Positions 1 to 5,843 of a stretch of 28,642 nt of DNA are shown one piece after another. The notes under the pieces were generated by a model. The model had not been told where the DNA came from, made no database searches, and worked only from the letters and a program-made list of their open reading frames with translations. Origin of the DNA: a virus. How positions within the stretch are numbered: position 1 is the first letter of the stretch; each line of letters starts with the position of its first letter. Location: positions 1-28,642 of the IMG/VR virus record IMGVR_UViG_3300032006_000061; one strand, written 5' to 3'. The translations under genes and the position numbers were made by a program.

Positions 1-1
1 G

Positions 2-796
2 GTCAATTATCCGTATGCTTATGCGGAAGTAAGTGACCGATACCAGATAGTTCAGCATCGGTTTATGATTGATGATCTAACTGGATTGCTTATTGACACT
101 GGGTTAGTAGAAACTATTGAATCAGTTGGTACCTATGACAATGGTGCTGTTGGTTATGTATCTTTGAAGTTTAAAGATGACATAGTTATCCCCGGTTGGT
201 CCAAAGTCGAGTCAGTATTTAATATCGGTAATGGACATGACCGTTTGGTCCCGTTGGTTGCTACTCAATCAGCTACTGCGACTGTGTGTGCGAATACGTT
301 TAAGTGGAACATCTTGGATAAAGAAGCTGTCTTTAAGTTTAAGAAGATGGGTGATCCGCAAGGCATGATGCAAGAAGCTGTTGAAGAGTTGTGTGCAGGT
401 TATGAACGTCATAAAGATTACGCTGCACAGATTGAACGGATGGCTAACCAAATGTTTGTCGATCAGCAATGGGATAATTTAGTTAAAGATCTTATTGGGC
501 CTCGACCACTGAATATGGATCAGTCACTAACCCCTCAGGGTTTCCACAATCAGTTGACCCGTTGGATAAACACTAAAAGAAATCTTGATAATAGGTTTTA
601 CAAAGATGAAGATATAGCTGGTGTGCGTAGCACTAGATGGGGTGCACTCATGGCTGTTCAAGCATGGGAGCAGAAAGATAAATCACTTAAAGGTGTTAAG
701 AGCAGCCTTGAACGTACTCGTAGGCATCAAGCCAATGTGATGTTCGGGAAGCTGCCGATGACAGAGAAAGCTGCCAAGGTTTTGGTAGTTGGTTAA
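2..796 (+). CDS. DUF932 / phage-plasmid-like protein, 5' end cut by window edge
   Basis: The reading frame is open from base 2, so the ATG at 65 is internal and the gene starts before the window; 264 codons are visible. The segment before that Met (YAYAEVSDRYQIVQHRF) matches the 'VSDRYxIVQ' block typical of the DUF932 family (TIGR03299, phage/plasmid-like protein). Next comes a beta-rich stretch (residues about 25-100) containing the family's usual 'NGHDRLVPLVATQSATATVCANT' type of motif, then a helical C-terminus. DUF932 proteins are common in actinophages, plasmids and aquatic phages; their biochemical role is not settled, and they usually sit beside DNA recombination genes, as here. It is the first visible gene of a dense early operon and is followed 24 bases later by a gene with a strong ribosome site. 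The family call is by motif recognition; function is unassigned. Confidence 0.75.
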   Translation, partial: VNYPYAYAEVSDRYQIVQHRFMIDDLTGLLIDTGLVETIESVGTYDNGAVGYVSLKFKDDIVIPGWSKVESVFNIGNGHDRLVPLVATQSATATVCANTFKWNILDKEAVFKFKKMGDPQGMMQEAVEELCAGYERHKDYAAQIERMANQMFVDQQWDNLVKDLIGPRPLNMDQSLTPQGFHNQLTRWINTKRNLDNRFYKDEDIAGVRSTRWGALMAVQAWEQKDKSLKGVKSSLERTRRHQANVMFGKLPMTEKAAKVLVVG

Positions 797-820
797 AGAA
801 CTCATTAAAAAGGAGAAAAA

Positions 821-1087
821 ATGAGTATTGAAGCAACAGTAGAAATAGATACACGGGATTTTGCTAATGACGGCAATTTCTGTGACATCGTTGGTGACAT
901 CGCTGCTGATGTGATCCGAGACAGTGGCGAGGTAGAACATATTGTGACCACTGTTATAGAAAACGACATCGAGCATTACATAAAGGAATATGCAGGGTCA
1001 GCAGTTGTTGATCCCGATGATGATGCCTTCATTAATGCTGTAGCTAAAGCCTTGTACAACATGGCACGTAGCTATGTCGGAGTTTGA
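821..1087 (+). CDS. Small acidic hypothetical protein (88 aa)
   Basis: I do not recognise a family. The start is well supported: an AAAAAGGAGAAAAA ribosome site sits just before the ATG. The protein is strongly acidic (19 Asp/Glu against 5 Lys/Arg), with a DPDDD run near residues 63-67 and alternating beta/helical-looking segments; there is no signal peptide, membrane segment or cysteine pair. Its end overlaps the next gene by 14 bases in another frame, which suggests translational coupling inside the early operon. Small acidic early phage proteins often act as inhibitors or DNA mimics, but nothing in the sequence proves that here. Confidence 0.7.
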   Translation: MSIEATVEIDTRDFANDGNFCDIVGDIAADVIRDSGEVEHIVTTVIENDIEHYIKEYAGSAVVDPDDDAFINAVAKALYNMARSYVGV

Positions 1088-1445
1088 AGGTAAGCAGCAA
1101 CGTAATATTGGGATGGCACGGGTAGAGTTAGGTGCCCGTCCATCCCAGAAGCTTGCTGCTAAACATGCAATAGCTAAGGTATGTCGGACAACACCGCCGC
1201 ATAACTCGTGGACTACTGATGAAGTTCATGCTGTTTTAGAGAGTATGAATGTCAAGTTAGATAATGCTCGACTGCTTGGTCCGTTGATGAAGCGAGCACA
1301 TAAAGCTGGTTTGATTGAGCCTGTTGTGTGTGATGCGTGTCAACGTCAAGAGACTAGGTTGTCTCGACGTAAGAAACGTCATGCTGGTCCGCAGTATTTG
1401 TGGCGCACGACTCCTGAATATTATTACGAGTATTGGAAAGAGTAA
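1074..1445 (+). CDS. Basic winged-helix-like hypothetical protein (123 aa)
   Basis: A basic protein. Residues about 45-80 (TTDEVHAVLESMNVKLDN, then LGPLMKRAHKAGLI) have the spacing of a winged-helix unit, with a 'promoter helix, recognition helix, then AxxAGLI' ending seen in phage replication and regulatory proteins. After it comes a Cys pair (VVCDACQR, residues about 84-87) and an Arg/Lys-rich stretch (RLSRRKKR) that could touch nucleic acid, then an aromatic tail (EYYYEYWKE). The start overlaps the preceding gene by 14 bases; the stop forms a TAATG junction with the next gene. A DNA-binding role is an inference from this fold pattern and charge; no family name can be given with confidence. 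Confidence 0.65.
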   Translation: MSEFEGKQQRNIGMARVELGARPSQKLAAKHAIAKVCRTTPPHNSWTTDEVHAVLESMNVKLDNARLLGPLMKRAHKAGLIEPVVCDACQRQETRLSRRKKRHAGPQYLWRTTPEYYYEYWKE

Positions 1446-1585
1446 TGGAATACTTTTGTATAGATCCACCCGATGATCCGTATGCAGATTTGAGTGATAA
1501 AGAATATGAAGAAATGCTCGAAGCTATCGAGGTTGCTGAATCAGCTTATTGGGATCGCCGCATTGATGAGGCCAGAGGGAACTGA
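1445..1585 (+). CDS. Tiny acidic hypothetical protein (46 aa)
   Basis: A 46-codon frame whose ATG overlaps the stop of the preceding gene (TAATG), the same junction type used repeatedly in this operon. The product is acidic, with a DPPDDPYADLSDKEYEEM start and a helical second half (EAIEVAESAYWDRRIDEARG). No family is recognised. It is favoured over the alternative frame at 1494-1688 because of the stop-start coupling and because that alternative runs deep into the well-supported nuclease gene. It may be a small modulator, but nothing more can be said from the sequence. Confidence 0.5.
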   Translation: MEYFCIDPPDDPYADLSDKEYEEMLEAIEVAESAYWDRRIDEARGN

Positions 1586-1611
1586 TAAACTGGGCTTAGA
1601 AATGGAGAATG

Positions 1612-2403
1612 ATGCAATACGAAACGGGTCCGGCTGCGTCTGTGCTATCAGAGTACATTCGCTACCCGGAGAACAAGCCGACTGCTGATGGTTCTTTTCT
1701 AAGGGTTTCCAATATCACGACATGTGATCGGAAACAAATGTTAGATGGAATGCAGATGCGTCGAATAGATGCTGGTCCTAATGCGATCAATGGGTTTGTT
1801 GCTAGAGAAATCGGCAACACCATGCATGAGCATATTCAAACAGCGTTTAAGGAACAGGTGCCTAACTTCGAGTGTGAAGTCGAGGTCAGTATCCCTAATT
1901 GTTTAACGTCTGGTCATGCTGACGGTGTTTATAATGACACAGTTTTAGAAATTAAAACGATGCGGAACTATGGGTTTCGCAAAGCAAGAAACGAAGGGCC
2001 AAAAGAAGAGCACTTGTTTCAAGCGTGTGCGTATGCCTTAGGGTTAGGTGTAACTAAAGTGCATTTAGTTTATGTGTGCAGTGACGCTACGCCTTCTCGT
2101 TGGAAAGATAGCGCTCGTGCAGGAGATATGGTTGAGTGGTTGTACGACATTCACGAATCATTTGATGAAAGTGAAACGTCGCTAATAATAGCTACAACAT
2201 ATTTCTTAGAGCAACATGCGCTAACCGCAAAAGCATTCCTTGAAACAGGAAAATTGCCGGAAGGTTTGATGTCGTATTGGCCGACAGAGATTCCTTGGGA
2301 ATGTGATTACTGTCCGTACTACGACATCTGTGAGCAGCAAGGAGATATCGACATAGTTGATGTCATAAAAATAAAGGAGGCTGATGATGAGTCAGTTAAG
2401 TAA
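1612..2403 (+). CDS. PD-(D/E)XK nuclease with four-cysteine Fe-S site, Cas4/RecB-like
   Basis: Probable 5'-3' or end-processing DNA exonuclease of the Cas4/AddB/RecB nuclease clan. Numbered from the ATG at 1609, the core reads His73/His75 (TMHEH), Asp105 (GHADG), Glu114-x-Lys116 (LEIK) and Gln138 (HLFQA), the order of the RecB-type motif. Cys39 (TTCDRK) and a C-terminal trio Cys232, Cys235, Cys241 (WECDYCPYYDIC) have the one-plus-three pattern that holds a 4Fe-4S cluster in Cas4 and AddB. Two ATGs are adjacent (1609, 1612); the GGAG at 1604-1607 is better spaced for 1612. The gene overlaps the next one, a Rad52-like annealing protein, and SSB follows, so it very likely supplies single-stranded DNA for phage recombination, like lambda exonuclease with Beta. 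No cas genes are nearby, so a CRISPR role is not supported. Confidence 0.82.
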   Translation: MQYETGPAASVLSEYIRYPENKPTADGSFLRVSNITTCDRKQMLDGMQMRRIDAGPNAINGFVAREIGNTMHEHIQTAFKEQVPNFECEVEVSIPNCLTSGHADGVYNDTVLEIKTMRNYGFRKARNEGPKEEHLFQACAYALGLGVTKVHLVYVCSDATPSRWKDSARAGDMVEWLYDIHESFDESETSLIIATTYFLEQHALTAKAFLETGKLPEGLMSYWPTEIPWECDYCPYYDICEQQGDIDIVDVIKIKEADDESVK

Positions 2404-2803
2404 ATTAGCAACACCATTCTCAGATAGGTTCGTGGAAACTAAGCCGGGTAAATTCGCAGCAGCGTATGTGCCTCATGGAATAGTGACCCAGTTCCTATTG
2501 GGGATATTAGGAGCTTATGATTTTCATATTGATGATGTTGTTAGGGACGCTGATGGTACTCTTACTGGTTGCCTCTGCACTCTTACTGTTGAGATTGATG
2601 GACGAGTTACCACGATTCAAGAAGTCGGGGAGTGTGAAAACCCAAACAACTGGAAAACAGATGGAGCACGTTTAAAAGCGTGTGCATCTGACGGAATAAA
2701 AAGATGTGCTATGAGGATCGGGCTTGGCCTGCATCTTTGGCATAAACATGATGGGAACTATGTTCTCGCAAACATTCTCGAAGAAAGAGAGAAAGAGGAA
2801 TAA
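2387..2803 (+). CDS. Rad52-like single-strand annealing protein
   Basis: A 138-residue protein whose second half (WKTDGARLKACASDGIKR then CAMRIGLGLHLW) matches the conserved helix and loop of small phage Rad52/Rad22-type annealing proteins: an Ala/Lys-rich helix, 'SDGIKRCAMRxGLGLHLW' and a beta-rich N-terminal half with a 'TVEIDGR' strand. Similar proteins precede SSB in many actinophages. It would anneal complementary strands in recombination-dependent replication or repair. AAGGAGG at 2374-2380 lies 6 bases before the ATG at 2387, better spacing than for the adjacent ATG at 2384. It overlaps the nuclease gene upstream and its stop forms TAATG with ssb. The family call rests on motif and neighbourhood; a structure comparison would settle it. 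Confidence 0.62.
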   Translation: MSQLSKLATPFSDRFVETKPGKFAAAYVPHGIVTQFLLGILGAYDFHIDDVVRDADGTLTGCLCTLTVEIDGRVTTIQEVGECENPNNWKTDGARLKACASDGIKRCAMRIGLGLHLWHKHDGNYVLANILEEREKEE

Positions 2804-3195
2804 TGGATATATCTATTGCTGGAAACATCGGACAAGATCCTGTGTTGCGATACGGAGCAAGTGGTAAAGCGTTTACTACTTTGTCTGTAGCTGTGACAAC
2901 TGGGCGTGACGATACAAAAGAAACCCATTGGTTTGATGTCAAGTGCTTTGATGAGTTAGCTGAGAACATGGCTGAACTTGGTAAGGGACAGCGTGTCATT
3001 GTTAAAGGACGCATGAAGCAAGACAAATGGGAAGACAAAGAGACAGGGCAGAATCGTTCTAAGTTCTGTGTCTACGCTGATGAAGGTGGTCCATCTCTTA
3101 GGTGGAATCCCCGTGAAGGAGGTAGCTCATCAAGTGATAAGGTTGCAGCAGAGACAGTACAAAGGGGCTTCGAAGACGACACAAGGCCCTTTTAA
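2803..3195 (+). CDS. ssb: Single-stranded DNA-binding protein (SSB)
   Basis: A 130-residue OB-fold SSB. The start (MDISIAGNIGQDPVLRY) carries the typical 'GNIGxDPxLRY' strand, followed by 'AFTTLSVAV', 'THWFDVKCFDELAENM' and 'GQRVIVKGRM', the usual order of SSB blocks, within about residues 1-105. A Ser-rich flexible linker (GGSSSSDK) leads to the acidic tip DDTRPF, a variant of the bacterial DDDIPF tail that recruits partner enzymes. It is shorter than chromosomal SSBs of about 170 residues, as is usual in phages. It lies between the Rad52-like gene and an unknown gene, joined by TAATG junctions on both sides, so the nuclease, annealing protein and SSB are probably made together. Confidence 0.93.
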   Translation: MDISIAGNIGQDPVLRYGASGKAFTTLSVAVTTGRDDTKETHWFDVKCFDELAENMAELGKGQRVIVKGRMKQDKWEDKETGQNRSKFCVYADEGGPSLRWNPREGGSSSSDKVAAETVQRGFEDDTRPF

Positions 3196-3461
3196 TGAGT
3201 GATGAAGAATTCCCAGAATCTGTAGTGGTTCCTATCTTGAATGAAGAGTTGGGGATATTAACCATAGTTGCACCTAAAGATTGGATTAATAAGGTGGAAC
3301 TTCATGCGTTAAAAATCATTGATGCTTTCGAGCAGCACCCGGCTGGAGCAATGATGGATAAGAACAATCAGATGATGCAAGCAATGTCGTTTCTAATACA
3401 GAACGCTTGCAACGAATACTTGTATCACAACGATGATGTGATCCCTCCTGACATTGCATGA
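3195..3461 (+). CDS. Hypothetical protein (88 aa)
   Basis: Not recognised. The start overlaps the ssb stop (TAATG) and the end overlaps the next gene (ATGA), so it sits firmly inside the recombination operon. The protein is acidic, with a beta-hairpin-like N-terminus (VVVPILNEELGILTIVAP) and a helical remainder containing a Met/Gln-rich stretch (MMDKNNQMMQAMSFL). There is no cysteine motif and no membrane span. Its place between SSB and a resolvase-like nuclease suggests an accessory role in DNA metabolism, but this is guilt by association only. Confidence 0.65.
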   Translation: MSDEEFPESVVVPILNEELGILTIVAPKDWINKVELHALKIIDAFEQHPAGAMMDKNNQMMQAMSFLIQNACNEYLYHNDDVIPPDIA

Positions 3462-3844
3462 GCAAAGCCAAGCAAAAGGGGACGGCGTGGGAAACTGAGT
3501 GCGCTCGGTTTCTCACGTCGTACATCAAACAAAAATTTAATAGGCTTCCACTAGTCGGCAATAAAGATGTTGGCGATATAAGAAGCGAAGCCCTTCCTGA
3601 TTTTGTTTTTGAATGCAAAAATAGGAAGGACGCATTGTCATCATTATCAGAAATAATGCGTGAGACTGAGCAAGAAAGAGTTAATGCCGACGCTAAGTTT
3701 GGTGTAGCTCTAGTTAAACGTAGGAATTTCGGGACAGGTGGTGCATATGCGGTTATGGAACTACACACTTTTGCTCAACTAATAAAAGAAAGGTTAGAGA
3801 ATGAGCGAATTAATGCGACTGGAGGCACAACGAGCTTCTATTGA
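3458..3844 (+). CDS. Holliday-junction-resolvase-like PD-(D/E)XK nuclease
   Basis: A 128-residue small nuclease with the core of archaeal Hjc-type and phage resolvases: 'KGTAWETECARFL' (Glu12/Glu14 on the first helix), 'GNKDVGDIRSEALPDFVFECK' with Asp40 and the Glu52-x-Lys54 pair, then a basic helix (around residues 80-95) and a strand with a Lys-Arg end (VALVKRR). In this family the acidic residues and lysine bind the metal and cut branched DNA. In a phage with an exonuclease, an annealing protein and SSB just upstream, it would resolve recombination or replication intermediates before packaging. The start is an ATGA overlap with the previous gene. A VRR-NUC-type or other endonuclease role is the main alternative. 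Confidence 0.72.
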   Translation: MSKAKQKGTAWETECARFLTSYIKQKFNRLPLVGNKDVGDIRSEALPDFVFECKNRKDALSSLSEIMRETEQERVNADAKFGVALVKRRNFGTGGAYAVMELHTFAQLIKERLENERINATGGTTSFY

Positions 3845-4130
3845 GTGGAAAGATATGCGGACGATGCTTAACGATTGGTGGGCAATCACTGATCCAAAGC
3901 CAATGACTCCTCCACGAGATATAAAAAAGGTAGTTCAGCGTGCTGTCGATGCCGGATGGGGACTCGATGAATGTTATAGGGCGCTTGCTGTTACGTGGGC
4001 TTTTACTGATCGAGCTTTTGAAACAGCTTTGCGTCGTGTTAAAGACGAGAGTTCCTCGAATATTGGCAGAACCGGAGAGCGAATACTACAACTACGAAAG
4101 GAAAGAAATGAGCGCAACCGTACACATTAA
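3801..4130 (+). CDS. Hypothetical protein (109 aa), Trp-rich and basic at the C-terminus
   Basis: Not recognised. It starts inside the resolvase-like gene (44-base overlap in another frame), preceded by AAAGGTTAGAGA; later in-frame ATGs at 3813 and 3855 would shorten the overlap, so the start is uncertain. The protein is mostly helical, with 'WKDMRTMLNDWWAITDPKPMTPPRD' followed by 'DAGWGLDECYRALAVTWAF' and a highly charged tail (LRKERNERNR). The pattern of a Trp-rich helical body with a basic tail is seen in small phage replication accessory proteins, but no family can be named. Its neighbours are a nuclease and a possible helicase loader. Confidence 0.6.
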   Translation: MSELMRLEAQRASIEWKDMRTMLNDWWAITDPKPMTPPRDIKKVVQRAVDAGWGLDECYRALAVTWAFTDRAFETALRRVKDESSSNIGRTGERILQLRKERNERNRTH

Positions 4131-4311
4131 TACCCCACAGGATGACTTAGTTCATATAGTCATTGACCATCCAAGTGGGCAACCAAGTTCGGAATGTTGG
4201 ATAACCAACGACGGGCAAGCACATTATGACTTTAAAGAAGCGCAAGCTCGAATGCGAAAGCTAAGAAAAGAACAAGACAACGTGATCCAATTATTTGGAG
4301 ATGACGAATGA
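4108..4311 (+). CDS. Small hypothetical protein (67 aa)
   Basis: Not recognised. The frame is open further upstream to 3940, but the ATG at 4108 has the best ribosome site (AAAGGAAAGAA) and gives only a 23-base overlap, so the shorter form is chosen. The product starts with beta strands (ATVHINTPQDDLVHIVIDH), has a single Cys-Trp turn, and ends in a charged helix (AQARMRKLRKEQDNVIQLFG). The last four bases form an ATGA overlap with the next gene. It is a typical small early phage gene; function unknown. Confidence 0.6.
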   Translation: MSATVHINTPQDDLVHIVIDHPSGQPSSECWITNDGQAHYDFKEAQARMRKLRKEQDNVIQLFGDDE

Positions 4312-4628
4312 CAGAAGATGAGGCAGATGAGATTTTGTTTTTGATGTCTCAACTCTGGTGGTCAGGTCATCCACCTCCAGATGGAACGTTGTCAGTGTGG
4401 CATACGTCGTTGATGCACCTTGAAAGAGATGCAGCGATTGAGTGTGTGCATGAATTAGCAGGAGAAAAACCTTATTGGCCTGCAATATCTGATTTCCGAT
4501 CTCACTATACTGCTAGGGTCAGACGGAAACAGGGCGAGATTAAGCCTATAGAAAGAGAGTATCTTCCTAAGGAAGAGAACGTTAAAAGGTTGCGAGAGTT
4601 ACGTGAATCGTTAAGGGCAAACCGGTAG
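4308..4628 (+). CDS. Possible replicative-helicase loader/inhibitor, G39P-like
   Basis: A 106-residue helical protein. The N-terminal part shows 'EILFLMSQLWW', 'LSVWHTSLMHLERDAAIECVHELA' and 'EKPYWPAISDFRSHY', the sequence of two helices, an Ala-rich helix and a 'ywPsisdFr' turn that marks the 'loader and inhibitor of phage G40P' family (PF11417) and related actinophage proteins. The C-terminal third is highly charged and probably flexible, as in G39P, where this part contacts the helicase. Such a protein would deliver the replicative helicase, which is not encoded in this window, to the origin complex. It is the last gene of the first operon, followed by an inverted repeat. The call is by pattern only and other small helical proteins could look alike. 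Confidence 0.42.
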   Translation: MTEDEADEILFLMSQLWWSGHPPPDGTLSVWHTSLMHLERDAAIECVHELAGEKPYWPAISDFRSHYTARVRRKQGEIKPIEREYLPKEENVKRLRELRESLRANR

Positions 4629-4644
4629 GACCTGTGACCGGTTG

Positions 4645-4685
4645 GGATGCTGGAGGATGTTTTCTCCTTTCTGCCTCCAGCATCC
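4645..4685 (+). terminator. Perfect 12-bp inverted repeat after the first operon
   Basis: Bases 4645-4656 (GGATGCTGGAGG) and 4674-4685 are exact reverse complements, separated by a 17-base T-rich loop. Just upstream, two copies of the palindrome ACCGGT (4621-4626 and 4637-4642) could form a smaller stem. There is no run of T after the main stem, so this is not a textbook intrinsic terminator; it could be a weak terminator, an mRNA-stabilising hairpin or a protein-binding operator. Its place at the end of the nuclease-to-loader operon and before a promoter favours transcription control. Confidence 0.6.
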
Positions 4686-4706
4686 TGCCCTAATCCTCAC
4701 GTAGCG

Positions 4707-4715
4707 TGGTATAAT
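4707..4715 (+). promoter_or_regulatory. Extended -10 promoter (TGGTATAAT)
   Basis: A perfect TATAAT at 4710-4715 preceded by TG one base upstream forms an extended -10 element. No good -35 is seen 17 bases upstream, which is normal for extended -10 promoters. Transcription would start near 4722, giving a short leader with the GGAG ribosome site at 4734-4737 before the ATG at 4744. It would drive the two tiny genes that follow independently of the upstream operon. Confidence 0.6.
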
Positions 4716-4743
4716 CTGTTTGACATCGTGATTGGAGATAACG

Positions 4744-4914
4744 ATGGACGTTCAAGTTCAAAAAGCACCTGCTCGAATCGGCGCTGGACTAAGTGTTCAA
4801 GGATACGCCGTTATTTGTGACAGCCAAATACGTGACTGGTATAGAGACAGAGAAGAAGCCGAGCGTATAGCCAGCATCTTTAAAGACGAATCGACAAACC
4901 CAGAAGATTACTAA
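4744..4914 (+). CDS. Small hypothetical protein (56 aa)
   Basis: Not recognised. The ATG at 4744 is chosen over the in-frame TTG at 4732 because GGAG lies at 4734-4737, correctly spaced for 4744 and inside the coding part if TTG were used. The protein has a strand-helix pattern: 'GYAVICDSQIRDWY' then 'DREEAERIASIF' and an acidic tail. This 'strand, turn, EEAExxA helix' shape recurs in many small phage proteins of unknown role. It has its own extended -10 promoter and is coupled to the next gene by TAATG, so the pair forms a separate mini-operon at the end of the plus-strand block. Confidence 0.6.
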   Translation: MDVQVQKAPARIGAGLSVQGYAVICDSQIRDWYRDREEAERIASIFKDESTNPEDY

Positions 4915-5081
4915 TGTACGTCGATGATCTCGGCCACATCCGTTGGGACAAAGCCGACTTTAAAAAGCACGGGACATTAGCTAAGTACCTCATCGGGGAA
5001 TGCCGGTGTCACAAATGTAAGAAAAGAATCTTAGCGCCAGACGCAGAAGTTCCGCTTAGACCTAGATACAACTACGATTAA
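4914..5081 (+). CDS. Cys-rich mini-protein (55 aa), possible zinc site
   Basis: A 55-codon frame starting at a TAATG junction and ending 4 bases inside the convergent exonuclease gene. The product is basic, with 'GECRCHKCKKR' at residues 29-38 (Cys30, Cys32, His33, Cys35), a compact CxCHxxC-like cluster that could bind a metal, though a full zinc ribbon would need a fourth ligand in the usual spacing. The rest is 'DDLGHIRWDKADFKKHGTL' and a C-terminal 'PLRPRYNYD'. No family is recognised. The sensible coding content and the coupled start support it as a real gene; a role in nucleic acid binding is only suggested. Confidence 0.55.
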   Translation: MYVDDLGHIRWDKADFKKHGTLAKYLIGECRCHKCKKRILAPDAEVPLRPRYNYD

Positions 5082-5833
5082 ACAACTTCAGGACGTGCAG
5101 AACTGTTAGTTAGTCTTTCTCTGCAATAAGAACGACAACGCTGACATTGATATGTTTGATAACTCATCGTCCGAGTACAACGAACCCCACGTTTTTGTAA
5201 CCTGTCGCTGCCGCATGTAGGACACTGACGAGAAGTTGAATCAATTACGTTTTTATTCGGGTGGTTAGTCATCCACGGTCGTAGCCGTTCGTAAACATCT
5301 ACCAAAAGATCAACGTCTTGCTTCGCGTACTTCTTCATGGTTCCCCACGCTTTAGGATCACCCTTCATACAGCCTGCCCATGTTTGAAATCCTCCTGTGA
5401 CTTCTTTGCCCCCGAGTCCGAGGTGTTCCCCGAGATGTCCGAGTCTGTTGCTGTTAAATTTAAAATGTTTACGTGCGATTTTTAATGTGTCAACCGTTTG
5501 ATAGGGACCAGTTGGTCCAAAGTTGTGGTAAACGAAACGTGCGTTAGCTTTTTTAATATCAAATGCATCTGAGTTGTGGCCTATCACTATGTCTGCTTCG
5601 TCTAGTAATTGCCAGAGTTTGTAAACAACATCGAAATCGTTTTCAGGATCTTCGTTATAGAGATCAAAGTCGTCTAAAGATACGACGTGTGTTTTCTTTT
5701 CGTGTTCCCATTTGTATGAGAAACATATGATGTACCACTCTCTAGCGTGCTCGATGACATCTTGTTGCCATTGCCCCCATACATACGACAAATTCGGTGC
5801 TGTTTCTATATCAAAGAACAAGACCTTAGCCAT
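5078..5833 (-). CDS. DEDDy 3'-5' exonuclease (DnaQ/RNase H-like) with C-terminal zinc ribbon
   Basis: A 251-residue protein. 'LFFDIETAPN' gives Asp8 and Glu10 (motif I), 'GHNSDAFDIKKAN' gives motif II with Asp92 as the likely metal ligand, and 'YAKQDVDLL' gives Tyr169-x3-Asp173, the YX3D form of motif III, placing it in the DEDDy branch (as in DNA polymerase B proofreading domains and YprB-like exonucleases). After residue 200 comes a four-cysteine zinc ribbon (Cys204, Cys207, Cys230, Cys233), an unusual appendage that may bind nucleic acid or a partner. No polymerase is fused. The gene is the last in the minus-strand late block, 10 bases after the nozzle gene, and converges on the early operon. 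It could trim DNA ends, degrade host DNA, or act in repair during packaging. Confidence 0.82.
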   Translation of the reverse strand: MAKVLFFDIETAPNLSYVWGQWQQDVIEHAREWYIICFSYKWEHEKKTHVVSLDDFDLYNEDPENDFDVVYKLWQLLDEADIVIGHNSDAFDIKKANARFVYHNFGPTGPYQTVDTLKIARKHFKFNSNRLGHLGEHLGLGGKEVTGGFQTWAGCMKGDPKAWGTMKKYAKQDVDLLVDVYERLRPWMTNHPNKNVIDSTSRQCPTCGSDRLQKRGVRCTRTMSYQTYQCQRCRSYCRERLTNSSARPEVV

Positions 5834-5843
5834 GTGCCCCCTG

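Noticed and set aside
1494-1688. A 64-residue plus-strand frame
   Set aside because: It runs across the end of the 46-residue gene and into the nuclease gene; the TAATG-coupled 46-residue frame and the nuclease explain the region better.
1612-2403. Possible CRISPR Cas4
   Set aside because: There is no Cas1/Cas2 and no repeat array in the window; the neighbours are a Rad52-like protein and SSB, so a recombination exonuclease is the better reading.
3940-4107. Upstream extension of the 67-residue gene
   Set aside because: The extension lies fully inside another gene and adds an implausible Leu-rich segment; the ATG at 4108 has a good ribosome site.
4732-4743. TTG start for the small gene at 4744
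   Set aside because: It would put the GGAG ribosome site within the coding sequence; ATG 4744 is correctly spaced.
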